DNA from: DASPJQ01 sp035299065
Lineage (GTDB): Bacteria > Bacteroidota > Bacteroidia > Flavobacteriales_D > UBA2798
NCBI GenBank assembly: GCA_035299065.1
Contig: DATGXI010000152.1
Location: 19,280-83,279, forward strand
DNA length: 64,000 nt
Reading direction: 5' to 3'
The notes beneath the pieces are model-generated. The model was given only the letters and a program-made list of their open reading frames with translations. It was not told the origin of the DNA and ran no database searches. Every line of letters starts with the position of its first letter. The stretch's first letter is position 1. Below are positions 45,931-54,647 of this stretch, in pieces. The position numbers were made by a program, and so were the translations under genes.

Positions 45931-47567
45931 TATATATCAAAGTAAATGTTAGACAATGCTGTACTTAACCCTATGTACAGGTAATTTGAATTATTTCGTT
46001 GGGTTCCGTTAAACCTGTAATAGTTTGTAAGTCCCAGGTGAATTGAAAGATTTGTGATTGGGTTTATTAAGTAGCCTCCTTTTAGATCCCAATAAACCGT
46101 TTGCCCAAACTTTATTTCAGCTGCAACAGGCGGTGGAATGTCGGACAGGAAAATATCTTTTCCATACTCTTTTCCATCTGTCATTTTAAAATTTCCATAC
46201 ACCAATTTATTTTCAAAAAAGAAATCGTCCCAGCGCCAGTTAAAAAAGAATATCCACTCATTGAATCCTGCGCCCCAGGGATGAGCCAATGGCATGTTAT
46301 AATGGCTGTAATTCTGAAGTATGGTTGAATTTGTGTATGAATAAGGCGAAACATAATTGTATTCCAACCTCCAAATAAGATTTTTAAAATTCATGGGTTC
46401 AAACCAGGTTGCTCCCAATTGATAACCTGCCTTTACGTTATTTGTAAACCCATCAATCATAACCTGTGCGTATGCGAGGATTTTTTTTGATACTTTATAC
46501 CTGGCCTGTAAACCAACAACATTATTATTTGTGCTGTCAAAACCGAACCGCGCAAGGTTCACAATAGGCAAAGGATTCAAAAGTGAATAATCAAATTTTT
46601 GTTGTTGAAAGTTAACCATGCGTTGCCATATGGTTGTTTCCATAAAGCCCAGCTCCAGTTTTTTATTTACCAGGAAAGATGCGTAATGAATTGTCATTGC
46701 TTTTCGTTCAAATGTAGCTTCAGGGGTAGTAAATACCGGCAATCTCCTAAGGTTTTGCAGGCTGGCATAAATAGCTGTATATCTCAGGCGCCCTTTTAGA
46801 AAATCAACATTGGTTTTTACCATGGGATAAACAAAGCTGTTATCACTAAGCAGTAATGATCTGTATCCATAGCCTATAAAAAGTTTATCTGTTCCAAACT
46901 GGACATTTATATTTTTTGTTGGTGAAAAAGAAAGATAACCGGAGGCCATTGCAAAATCATAACCATCTTTTTTAAACCGCTTTGTTCGGCCTTGTCCAAA
47001 AAAACTGGCAGATCCAGCATCTATCACAAAATTTCCTGCCGCGTTTGTATGGGTAGGACCTATTTTATTGGCATATTCCATTAAATACGTTTGCACCCTT
47101 ACCTGGTTTTCATAAAACGAGGTGGACATGGCAAACTTTTTTGTTATGTGAACATTGGCTATAAAGCCCCTAACGTTTTTGTACATCGCAATGGCATCAT
47201 TTCTGCCCACATCACGACCCATTTCCAGCGTTAGAATCGGATTAATTTCGAGATCCACATCCTTTTCACGGGCAGCAAAAAAACTTTCATACTTCATTTT
47301 TCGTTTTAGCCAGGTGTGGTCAGCCAACAGGTGCGCAAAATGTTTCATGTTCCATGAGCTGTTTTTTGAAACAAATAATGCCAGTGTAACCGTATCTGTT
47401 TCCTTATAAGGCCTCATTCCTGTATGCATTGGGAGTGAATCAACACCATTCATCCATTTATGAAATCCCAGATTCATGGTATGATTTAGAGGCATGTTTA
47501 GCTGCTGCGCCTGCAATAAACATGCGCTGCAAACAAAAAATATCACTATGTACCTTGCTAATACCAT
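45930..47567 (-). CDS. Wzi-like capsule-assembly outer-membrane protein (copy 2)
   Basis: 545 residues, signal peptide then a large barrel. The core motif VQFGTDKLFIGYGYRSLLLS (near 224) aligns with the family. Other shared lines are GLQARYKVSKKILAYAQVMID and YVSPYSYTNSTILQNYSHYN, close to those in copy 1 (NAIRPFTYSHGSVYQNYAHF). Same predicted role as copy 1: organising capsular polysaccharide at the outer membrane. It overlaps the fcl stop by 10 bases and the WecA-like start by 1 base, so the genes are tightly coupled. Confidence 0.88.
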   Translation of the reverse strand: MVLARYIVIFFVCSACLLQAQQLNMPLNHTMNLGFHKWMNGVDSLPMHTGMRPYKETDTVTLALFVSKNSSWNMKHFAHLLADHTWLKRKMKYESFFAAREKDVDLEINPILTLEMGRDVGRNDAIAMYKNVRGFIANVHITKKFAMSTSFYENQVRVQTYLMEYANKIGPTHTNAAGNFVIDAGSASFFGQGRTKRFKKDGYDFAMASGYLSFSPTKNINVQFGTDKLFIGYGYRSLLLSDNSFVYPMVKTNVDFLKGRLRYTAIYASLQNLRRLPVFTTPEATFERKAMTIHYASFLVNKKLELGFMETTIWQRMVNFQQQKFDYSLLNPLPIVNLARFGFDSTNNNVVGLQARYKVSKKILAYAQVMIDGFTNNVKAGYQLGATWFEPMNFKNLIWRLEYNYVSPYSYTNSTILQNYSHYNMPLAHPWGAGFNEWIFFFNWRWDDFFFENKLVYGNFKMTDGKEYGKDIFLSDIPPPVAAEIKFGQTVYWDLKGGYLINPITNLSIHLGLTNYYRFNGTQRNNSNYLYIGLSTALSNIYFDI

Positions 47568-48490
47568 TCCATTCCTTCAAGTGCTGCATACACTTGTTTA
47601 ATCCCATCATCAAGGCTGATGGTATGTTTCCAACCAAGATTATTTATTTTAGAAACATCCATTAACTTGCGCGGGGTGCCATCCGGTTTAGCACTATCAA
47701 ATTCAATATCTCCCTTGAAACCAATTATTTTTTTCACCAGGAAAGCAAGGTCTTTAATTGTGATATCTGTACCGGTACCAATATTAATATGTTCATCTGC
47801 TGAATACTTCTGGAGAAGAAAAACACAGGCTGACGCAAGGTCGTCAACGTGCAGGAACTCGCGCATAGGAGAACCCGAACCCCAAATACTGACTGAAGAT
47901 TGATTTTGTTTCTTGGCTGTATGAAATTTTCTGATGAGGGCTGGCAATACATGCGAATTATTTAAATCGTAATTATCATTAGGCCCATACAGGTTAGTTG
48001 GCATTGCTGAAATAAAATCACAAGCGTATTGCTTGCGGTATGACTCGCATAATTTTATTCCGGCAATTTTTGCTATTGCGTAAGGCTCATTGGTATACTC
48101 CAGCTCAGAAGTGAGCAAATACTCTTCCTTTAACGGTTGCGGTGCCAACCGTGGATAAATGCAGGATGATCCTAAGAAAAGTAGTTTTTTAACTCCATTG
48201 ACATAAGCGGCATGAATTACGTTTGCTTCAATCATTAAATTTTGATAAATGAAATCGGCCCTGTAAACATTGTTTGCATGAATCCCTCCTACTTTTGCTG
48301 CAGCCAGCACTACATAAGATGGTTTTTCTATTCTAAAAAAATCGTTTACCTTTTGTTGATTGGTTAAGTCAAGTTCATTTGAAGTCTTACAGACGATATT
48401 TGTATAGCCCTTTGCCTCCAGGTTTCTTAAAACAGCCGACCCCACCATGCCTCTATGGCCTGCCACATATATTTTATCGTTCTTCTCCAC
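47558..48490 (-). CDS. fcl: GDP-L-fucose synthase
   Basis: I place the start at the GTG at 48490, giving MEKNDKIYVAGHRGMVGSAV, which fits the family N-terminus. A GTG at 48523 would add 11 residues and overlap gmd. The 310 residues contain the NADPH loop VAGHRGMVGSA, FLGSSCIYPRLAPQPLKEEY, the catalytic Tyr/Lys in NEPYAIAKIAGIKLCE, and PTNLYGPNDNYDLNNSHVLP. The enzyme epimerises and reduces GDP-4-keto-6-deoxymannose to GDP-L-fucose. It is directly downstream of gmd, completing the two-step pathway. Confidence 0.95.
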   Translation of the reverse strand: MEKNDKIYVAGHRGMVGSAVLRNLEAKGYTNIVCKTSNELDLTNQQKVNDFFRIEKPSYVVLAAAKVGGIHANNVYRADFIYQNLMIEANVIHAAYVNGVKKLLFLGSSCIYPRLAPQPLKEEYLLTSELEYTNEPYAIAKIAGIKLCESYRKQYACDFISAMPTNLYGPNDNYDLNNSHVLPALIRKFHTAKKQNQSSVSIWGSGSPMREFLHVDDLASACVFLLQKYSADEHINIGTGTDITIKDLAFLVKKIIGFKGDIEFDSAKPDGTPRKLMDVSKINNLGWKHTISLDDGIKQVYAALEGMEWY

Positions 48491-48491
48491 G

Positions 48492-49580
48492 TTACTCGTT
48501 AAATTGCTGAATAGAATGTCCACCCTTCAGAAGATACTTATCGCGCTCAAATAACTTTATATCCTCTCTTACCATTTCTTTTATCAGGTCAGGTAATTCA
48601 TACGTATGTTTCCATCCCAGTTTTGTTCTTGCTTTGGTTGGGTCGCCAATCAATAAATCAACTTCTGTAGGCCTGAAATAGCGTGGATCAATTTCCACCA
48701 GGCATTTACCCGATTTTGCATCAACACCTTTTTCTTCAACTCCCTTTCCTTTCCATTCAATTTTAATGCCCGCTTCAGCAAATGCAAGATCAATGAAGTG
48801 TCTTACAGAATATGTCTTTCCGGTAGCTAAAACAAAGTCATCGGGTTCATTGTGCTGCAACATGAGCCACATGCCTTCAACATAATCTTTTGCATGACCC
48901 CAGTCGCGTTGGGCGTCAATATTTCCCATGAAAATTTTCTCTTGCAAGCCCAGTGATATTTTAGCAACTGCCCGTGTAATTTTTCGTGTGACAAACGTTT
49001 CACCACGCAACGGGCTTTCATGGTTAAACAAAATTCCGTTCGAGGTAAACATTCCGTATGCCTCCCGATAATTTTTAGCTATCCAAAAGGCATATAATTT
49101 TGCAACAGCGTAGGGGCTGCGCGGATAAAAAGGTGTGGTTTCTTTTTGGGGAACTTCCATTACCTTTCCATATAATTCTGAAGTTGAAGCCTGGTAGAAT
49201 TTTGATTTGCTTTCGAGTTTTAAAATACGCATTGCTTCCAGTAACCTAAGGGTACCGGTTGCATCAGAATTTGCCGTATACTCTGGCGTTTCAAATGAAA
49301 CCTGCACGTGTGATTGCGCGCCAAGATTATAAATTTCATCAGGCTGTACTTCCTGCATAATTCGAATAATGTTGGTGCTATCCGTTAAATCGCCATAATG
49401 CAAAAAGAAATTTACGTTTGATTCATGCTGGTCCTTATACAAGTCGTCAATGCGTTGCGTATTGAACAATGAGCTTCTCCGTTTTATTCCATGAACCTCG
49501 TATCCTTTTTCCAGCAACAATTTTGACAAATAAGCTCCGTCCTGACCAGTAACACCTGTAATTAATGCCTTTTTCCTCAT
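48492..49580 (-). CDS. gmd: GDP-mannose 4,6-dehydratase
   Basis: 362 residues of the extended short-chain dehydrogenase type. ALITGVTGQDGAYLSKLLLE (residues 5-24) is the nucleotide-binding loop; HYGDLTDSTNIIRIM and YNLGAQSHVQVSFETPEYT follow, then the catalytic Tyr/Lys in RSPYAVAKLYAFWIAKNYRE and ILFNHESPLRGETFVTRKIT. It converts GDP-mannose to GDP-4-keto-6-deoxy-mannose, the first step towards GDP-L-fucose. It sits 15 bases after the ppk2 gene. Confidence 0.97.
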   Translation of the reverse strand: MRKKALITGVTGQDGAYLSKLLLEKGYEVHGIKRRSSLFNTQRIDDLYKDQHESNVNFFLHYGDLTDSTNIIRIMQEVQPDEIYNLGAQSHVQVSFETPEYTANSDATGTLRLLEAMRILKLESKSKFYQASTSELYGKVMEVPQKETTPFYPRSPYAVAKLYAFWIAKNYREAYGMFTSNGILFNHESPLRGETFVTRKITRAVAKISLGLQEKIFMGNIDAQRDWGHAKDYVEGMWLMLQHNEPDDFVLATGKTYSVRHFIDLAFAEAGIKIEWKGKGVEEKGVDAKSGKCLVEIDPRYFRPTEVDLLIGDPTKARTKLGWKHTYELPDLIKEMVREDIKLFERDKYLLKGGHSIQQFNE

Positions 49581-49595
49581 TTCTGTTTTTATAAG

Positions 49596-50339
49596 TTAAC
49601 CATGCTTTACTTTTGGGTATTTCATTTTCAATTTTCTAAGACGTGTTACAAGCGAGGTCAAAATTAAATGGTCTCGGTACCAGTTTTGATCTGCAGGTAT
49701 TATTTCCCACTCATGCGTTTTTCCGCATTTCCTGAAAATACTTTCATACATCTCCATATATGAGTTCCAGAATTTCGATTCTTTTAAATCAGACGGATCA
49801 TATTTCCATTTCTTTTCAGGAAGGTTTATTCTGTCCCGTAATCGTTGTGCCTGCTCCTTTTTGGAAATATGCAGGTAAAACTTAAAAATCAGGGTCTTGT
49901 CATCAGCCAGCACATCTTCAAAGGAATTAATTTGATCCATCCTGCGTTTTACCGTTGCAGGGGTAATTAAATTGTGTACGCCTGGAAACAAAATGTCTTC
50001 GTAATGCGACCGGTTAAAAACCTGTATCATACCTGAGGCTGGTAATTCTTTGTAAATACGCCACAAAAAGTTATGCGAATTTTCTTCAAGTGTTGGCGAT
50101 TTAAATGATTTCACACGGATGCCAGCCGGATTAACCCCTCTGAAAACACTTTTTACGGTTCCGTCTTTCCCTGAAGCATCCATGCCCTGTAAAATCACCA
50201 ATACCTTATACTTATTTTCAGCATAAAGTACATTTTGCAATTCGGCAAGTTCTGCGTTAAGTTTAACTGATTTTAATTTTACTGCATCCTTCTCAAGACC
50301 CTTTGGCGCCTTGGTGTGAAGTTTTTCTAACTGGCTCAT
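49596..50339 (-). CDS. ppk2: Polyphosphate kinase 2 family protein
   Basis: 247 residues. Walker A is GMDASGKDGT at 52-61, followed by FRGVNPAGIRVKSFKSPTLE. The lid/Walker B region is IQVFNRSHYEDILFPGVH near 104, and the C-terminal lines LRDRINLPEKKWKYDPSDLK and NWYRDHLI are typical. PPK2 enzymes use polyphosphate to phosphorylate AMP, ADP, GDP or related nucleotides. This short one-domain form resembles the class that acts on AMP and ADP, but class cannot be fixed by eye. It lies 3 bases after the M1 aminopeptidase gene and 15 before gmd, an unexpected place for this enzyme. Confidence 0.92.
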   Translation of the reverse strand: MSQLEKLHTKAPKGLEKDAVKLKSVKLNAELAELQNVLYAENKYKVLVILQGMDASGKDGTVKSVFRGVNPAGIRVKSFKSPTLEENSHNFLWRIYKELPASGMIQVFNRSHYEDILFPGVHNLITPATVKRRMDQINSFEDVLADDKTLIFKFYLHISKKEQAQRLRDRINLPEKKWKYDPSDLKESKFWNSYMEMYESIFRKCGKTHEWEIIPADQNWYRDHLILTSLVTRLRKLKMKYPKVKHG

Positions 50340-50342
50340 GTC

Positions 50343-52712
50343 CTATTTTAAAATTAATTTCCGTGTTTCAATTAAGCGTCCCTGGCTGAATAAACTTACG
50401 AGGTATGTTCCACGCGCTATACCATTCACATCAATGTTGCATTTTGCTTTTGTAATTTCACAGGTCCTCACCTTATTTCCACTCACATCTGACAGAATCA
50501 CGTTGCTTCCACCCACTAAATCACTGGTTAACTCAACCGTTACCTGGTTGGTTGCCGGATTTGGATATACATTAAAATTTTTTCCTTTTTTATTTTCCGA
50601 AATCCCAATTGCTGAAGTTTTAATACCCAAAGCATAATCACCTGCTTTAACTGAATCAATGGTGATATTACCCGACTTGTCAGTATGACTTCCAATTGTA
50701 AAGGTGCAGCTTGTTACAACCTGCCAGTTTTCTGAAGCATCTTTCCTGTAAAACAAACGAAGACTATCCTCGTCAAATGCTCCGGGAAGCAATCCCATTA
50801 AACCATTATCCAGGTATCCTGACGCGGTTGTACTGCCGTTGTAATTGATTGTTGCTTTCGAATACATTCCGGCAACATCGCCAAGCATATGTACCCGCCA
50901 AAACCTGTCAGGTGAAATGGTATATAAAAAATTTGAAGGATTAAAACCGTCAGCCGCAACCCAATGGTGTTCAACTCTGGCCCAAACGGTGTCGGTTATT
51001 GACTGTACATTAAAACTGAAGAATGCATTTGAATAGGATTTTACGCCCGTTGATGTAATATTTTGTTGGTGTGCCGTTACTGCCTCACTAATTTTTTCGG
51101 CTTCATTGAAAAAAGCAAGCATCGGATTAAATGGAACACCTGTTATGGTGAATACCTGGTTAGCTCCACTTAATGATGTCAATGCTGTATAAGAATTGTT
51201 ATTGTCTTTAAATGAAATTTCCATTGGTACACCCGTAGCAAGGTGTGTTGCCAAACGCATCTTTTGTTTTGAATAAACGGTCACATCAAAATTTGGGCCT
51301 GAAGGAACAACGCTAAACGAATCAATTGCAAACTCAGGAAAACCCGGTTGAAAAACCCAGTCATCAAAAAAGTTTGTAACGTTTATACCACTAATGCTAT
51401 TCAAATGATCACGAAACTGGTAACTGCTCAGGTTTTTAAACTTATAATTCGAAATTACCGACTTCAGGCCAGTAAAAAAAAGCGAATCTCCAAGGTAACC
51501 ACGAAGGCAGTGTGCAACATCGGCTCCCTTGTTATAGGTTGTTGTACCATAAGTGACATTTGAAGGTACGGCATTTAATGCAAATGCTCCTCCATCGTCA
51601 ACATGCGCTTTCCATAAAACGTTTTTATGGTTGGGGCGAATGTCGTTCATGTATCCTGTTGTTCCAGATAGTTTTTCAAGAAAATACGCTTCTGACCAGC
51701 GCGCCATTCCTTCATTTATCCACATTTCCTCGGCCGTTAAACAGGTTACAAGGTCACCCCACCAGTGATGTGACAATTCATGCGCCATTAGATTCTGGTA
51801 CGTTGTTGTTCCATTGATTGCAAACTTAGGATAAGCTATACATGTTGCGTGCTCCATTGCACCCGCACTGAAAGGTACCGCTACGTATCCTACTTTTTCC
51901 CATTCATATGGACCATAACCCGTTTCAAATTGTTCAAGTGCCTGCCCAAGATTAATAAACGAGTTTTTAAAATTTGTTGTGTCAACCGCTAGTGATATCA
52001 ACATAATGGGAGTTGTGTCGGTTGTAATTGGACTTATGTATTGTTGGTTAACGTGCGTATAACTGTTAACTGCAACCGAAGCAAGGTAAGAAGGTATAGG
52101 ATCGGTCATAACCCACTTTCTTGTTACATCGCTTCCAACCGTGGTTTCCTGTACCAATAAACCAATTGCATAACCCAGTTTACCACCGTTTGTAGTCAAA
52201 TTAATTTCATAGGTTGCACGTTCAGTAAAATTATCAAAACAGGGATGCCAGGTTCGGCCAAATGTATGTGGAACCGAAACAAATCCTACTCCAAGATTAT
52301 ATGCGTACCCGCTTTGGAAATAAAATCCTCCCCAGGAAGGGTCTTCATCAGGAACTCCCCTGTAATAAACGCGCACATTCGCTGTATCAGCATCGGGAAC
52401 CGAGGTGCCAAAATAACAAACCAGCAATGTGTCGTTATAATTAAACGTTAGTTGTGTACCGTTATATACAACTGAATCTACTGTAAGACCAAGTAAATCG
52501 AGGCTCAGTGAATTAATGGATGCGGCTTTCGGACTGAATTCAATGTCAGCATTGCCAATAACAACCTTCGTTGTAAAATCAGTTATGTTCAGGTTAACAA
52601 TGTAATGAAACACATCAACCGTATCGCTACGCAAATTGTATACTGCCGAACTTTGCGTTGTACCCAGGAACGAGGATAAAAAGAATAATCCCAGTAAAGC
52701 TATCTTCTTCAT
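50343..52712 (-). CDS. M1 family aminopeptidase with T9SS type A sorting domain
   Basis: 789 residues. A signal peptide precedes the M1 N-terminal beta saddle, then the gluzincin domain with HELSHHWWGD at 311-320 (His311, Glu312, His315) and the third zinc ligand Glu334 in WINEGMARWSE. The substrate motif reads GAMEH rather than GAMEN. A beta region and a type A sorting domain (about 705-789; NVYPNPATNQVTVEL ... GTYLVSLF ... KLILK) complete it. It probably trims amino acids from peptides outside the cell after T9SS export. It is the first gene of a seven-gene minus-strand run. Confidence 0.92.
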   Translation of the reverse strand: MKKIALLGLFFLSSFLGTTQSSAVYNLRSDTVDVFHYIVNLNITDFTTKVVIGNADIEFSPKAASINSLSLDLLGLTVDSVVYNGTQLTFNYNDTLLVCYFGTSVPDADTANVRVYYRGVPDEDPSWGGFYFQSGYAYNLGVGFVSVPHTFGRTWHPCFDNFTERATYEINLTTNGGKLGYAIGLLVQETTVGSDVTRKWVMTDPIPSYLASVAVNSYTHVNQQYISPITTDTTPIMLISLAVDTTNFKNSFINLGQALEQFETGYGPYEWEKVGYVAVPFSAGAMEHATCIAYPKFAINGTTTYQNLMAHELSHHWWGDLVTCLTAEEMWINEGMARWSEAYFLEKLSGTTGYMNDIRPNHKNVLWKAHVDDGGAFALNAVPSNVTYGTTTYNKGADVAHCLRGYLGDSLFFTGLKSVISNYKFKNLSSYQFRDHLNSISGINVTNFFDDWVFQPGFPEFAIDSFSVVPSGPNFDVTVYSKQKMRLATHLATGVPMEISFKDNNNSYTALTSLSGANQVFTITGVPFNPMLAFFNEAEKISEAVTAHQQNITSTGVKSYSNAFFSFNVQSITDTVWARVEHHWVAADGFNPSNFLYTISPDRFWRVHMLGDVAGMYSKATINYNGSTTASGYLDNGLMGLLPGAFDEDSLRLFYRKDASENWQVVTSCTFTIGSHTDKSGNITIDSVKAGDYALGIKTSAIGISENKKGKNFNVYPNPATNQVTVELTSDLVGGSNVILSDVSGNKVRTCEITKAKCNIDVNGIARGTYLVSLFSQGRLIETRKLILK

Positions 52713-52727
52713 ATTCTAAATATACCC

Positions 52728-52755
52728 TGAAATTACAAATAATGCTCTATGACAA
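52728..52755 (-). promoter_or_regulatory. Candidate promoter for the aminopeptidase-ppk2-gmd operon
   Basis: On the minus strand: TTG (52755-52753), a 17-base spacer, then TAATTTCA (52735-52728). The -7 box has C in place of one conserved T. It would give a leader of about 10 bases before the ATG at 52712, similar to other promoters in this window. Confidence 0.3.
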
Positions 52756-53059
52756 GGCAATATTTATGCTGAAACCACCGTATTCGGGTATGATTTTAGC
52801 CTGAAAAAGGTTTTACTGCATTATAGACTTGGTTTTATTGCTTAAAATTGAGTTCCCAACGGGTGTTTCATCCTGCTTTTTAACCGATTAATCATATTTA
52901 TTTTTAACCAAAAACAGGCATTTTGAAATCCAAGATAAATCTCATTACTTATTGATATTAAACACATTAAATTCATATTTTAACAAAACAGGAGCAAGAA
53001 TTTGGCACATGATGACTACCTGCTTGGAAAGCTAAAGGCCGTTTTTACTTCGTGAACGG
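52756..53059. other. Divergent intergenic region, no gene seen
   Basis: About 300 AT-rich bases between the aminopeptidase operon and the TPR-like gene. I see no ORF of note, RNA gene or strong hairpin. Confidence 0.5.
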
Positions 53060-53091
53060 TTTGGCTTAAAGCATAAAATTCAATATTTTTG
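53060..53091 (+). promoter_or_regulatory. Consensus promoter for the TPR-like gene
   Basis: TTTG at 53060-53063, a 20-base spacer, then TATTTTTG at 53084-53091. Both elements are perfect matches to the Bacteroidota primary-sigma consensus. The leader would be about 20 bases before the ATG at 53117. This is the best promoter in the window. Confidence 0.65.
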
Positions 53092-53116
53092 ATAGAATCA
53101 TATAATTCCTACCACT

Positions 53117-54646
53117 ATGAAGCCAACCACAGAGCTTTATGACCTGATTAAATCACTCAGCAAATCCGAAAAACGCTTTTTCAAGCTTAGCTCATCGTTA
53201 CAGGCTGGAGAAAAAAATTATATCAGGCTTTTTGACGCCATTGAGGAACAGGAAGAATACGATGAGGAACGCATTAAACAAAAATTCAAAGGTGAAACAT
53301 TTATTCTTCACTTTCCTTCGGAAAAAAACCATTTATACAAACAAATTCTTAAAGCGCTTCGTAACTTTCATGCTGAAAATTCAATTAACAACATATTACG
53401 AATTGAAATAAAAAACATTGAGATTCTTTATAAAAAAGCACTGTATAAAGAATGTGCAAAATTTGTGGCCAGGGCAAAAAAAATGGCTCTGGAACATGAA
53501 AAATTTTACTATTCGTTCGAATTGATCAATTGGGAAAAGCAGCTACTGGAAGAGGAATATGAAACAGGCGGATTTGACAAAGACCTGGATGACTTGATTA
53601 GCCAGGAAACTGAATGCATTCAGAAATTGAGAAACCTGGCCGAATACCACATGATTTACAGCCGGGTTAATTTTGTCATTCGAAGGGGTGGATTTGCACG
53701 AAACGACAGTGAGCGAAAAATTGTAAATGAATTGGAAAATTACCATTTAATCAAAGGCAAAAATACCGCTCTATCCTCTCGGGCTGCAAGTATTTGCTAC
53801 TACATTAAAGGGGTTTGTAATGCCTTCAACCGAAATTATGATGAAGCACTTGTTAATTTTAAAAAGGTTAAAGATATAGTTGAGCACAAAGAACATTTAA
53901 AGGCCGATCTTGCTCAACGCTACGTACGTACATTAAGCCTGATTCTTACCTGTTATATTGAACTACAGGATTACGAAAAAGCTTACCAGGTAATTGAAGA
54001 AATTCGTTCACTGGAGGAAGAAGACGGCTTTACGGATACCAATACCCAATTACGCATTCAAACAACCGTTTACATTTCAACCCTTCAAATTTGCAACAAA
54101 ACCGGCAACCATGAAAAAGGCGCATCATTAATACCTGAAATTATTAAACTGCTTGATAAAAACAGCACTAAAATCAACAAAGAACAGGTAATTGAATTTT
54201 ACGTGAACATTGCCGGGGTATACTTCATTAACAACGACTATAAAGAATCGCTATACTGGTTAAACAAGGTGCTGAATGATAATGAAAAAATGTTGCGTAG
54301 GGACCTGTACAACTTTGCACGTATATTTAACCTTATTATTCATTATGAGTTAGGCAACAATGATTTACTGGAATATGTTATTAAATCAACAGCAAGGCAA
54401 TTGACACGAAATGAAATTGATTATGCGCCTGAAGAACTTGTTATTAAACACCTTCGAAAACTCATCAAATTCAACAATGAAAAGGCAAGGTTTGACACCT
54501 ACAAAGACATGAAGAATGATTTTGACAACATGTTTAATGAGAACCAGGAAAAAGTGTTGCTTGATTACTTTGATATCAATGCCTGGGTAGACTCCAAGAT
54601 CAAAGGTCAGAAATTTTCGGGTGTTTTACAGCAGCTCACTCACTAG
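53117..54646 (+). CDS. TPR-like helical protein, unknown function
   Basis: 509 residues, soluble and almost wholly helical. The conserved start (YDLIKSLSKSEKRFFKL) is typical of a Bacteroidota-wide hypothetical family. The central and C-terminal parts look like degenerate tetratricopeptide repeats (DEALVNFKKVKDIVE, DYEKAYQVIEEIRSLEE, IAGVYFINNDYKESLYWLNK). It is probably a cytoplasmic scaffold; the function is unknown. It has a consensus promoter and precedes a barrel gene and mnmE on the same strand with almost no gaps. Confidence 0.75.
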   Translation: MKPTTELYDLIKSLSKSEKRFFKLSSSLQAGEKNYIRLFDAIEEQEEYDEERIKQKFKGETFILHFPSEKNHLYKQILKALRNFHAENSINNILRIEIKNIEILYKKALYKECAKFVARAKKMALEHEKFYYSFELINWEKQLLEEEYETGGFDKDLDDLISQETECIQKLRNLAEYHMIYSRVNFVIRRGGFARNDSERKIVNELENYHLIKGKNTALSSRAASICYYIKGVCNAFNRNYDEALVNFKKVKDIVEHKEHLKADLAQRYVRTLSLILTCYIELQDYEKAYQVIEEIRSLEEEDGFTDTNTQLRIQTTVYISTLQICNKTGNHEKGASLIPEIIKLLDKNSTKINKEQVIEFYVNIAGVYFINNDYKESLYWLNKVLNDNEKMLRRDLYNFARIFNLIIHYELGNNDLLEYVIKSTARQLTRNEIDYAPEELVIKHLRKLIKFNNEKARFDTYKDMKNDFDNMFNENQEKVLLDYFDINAWVDSKIKGQKFSGVLQQLTH

Positions 54647-54647
54647 G

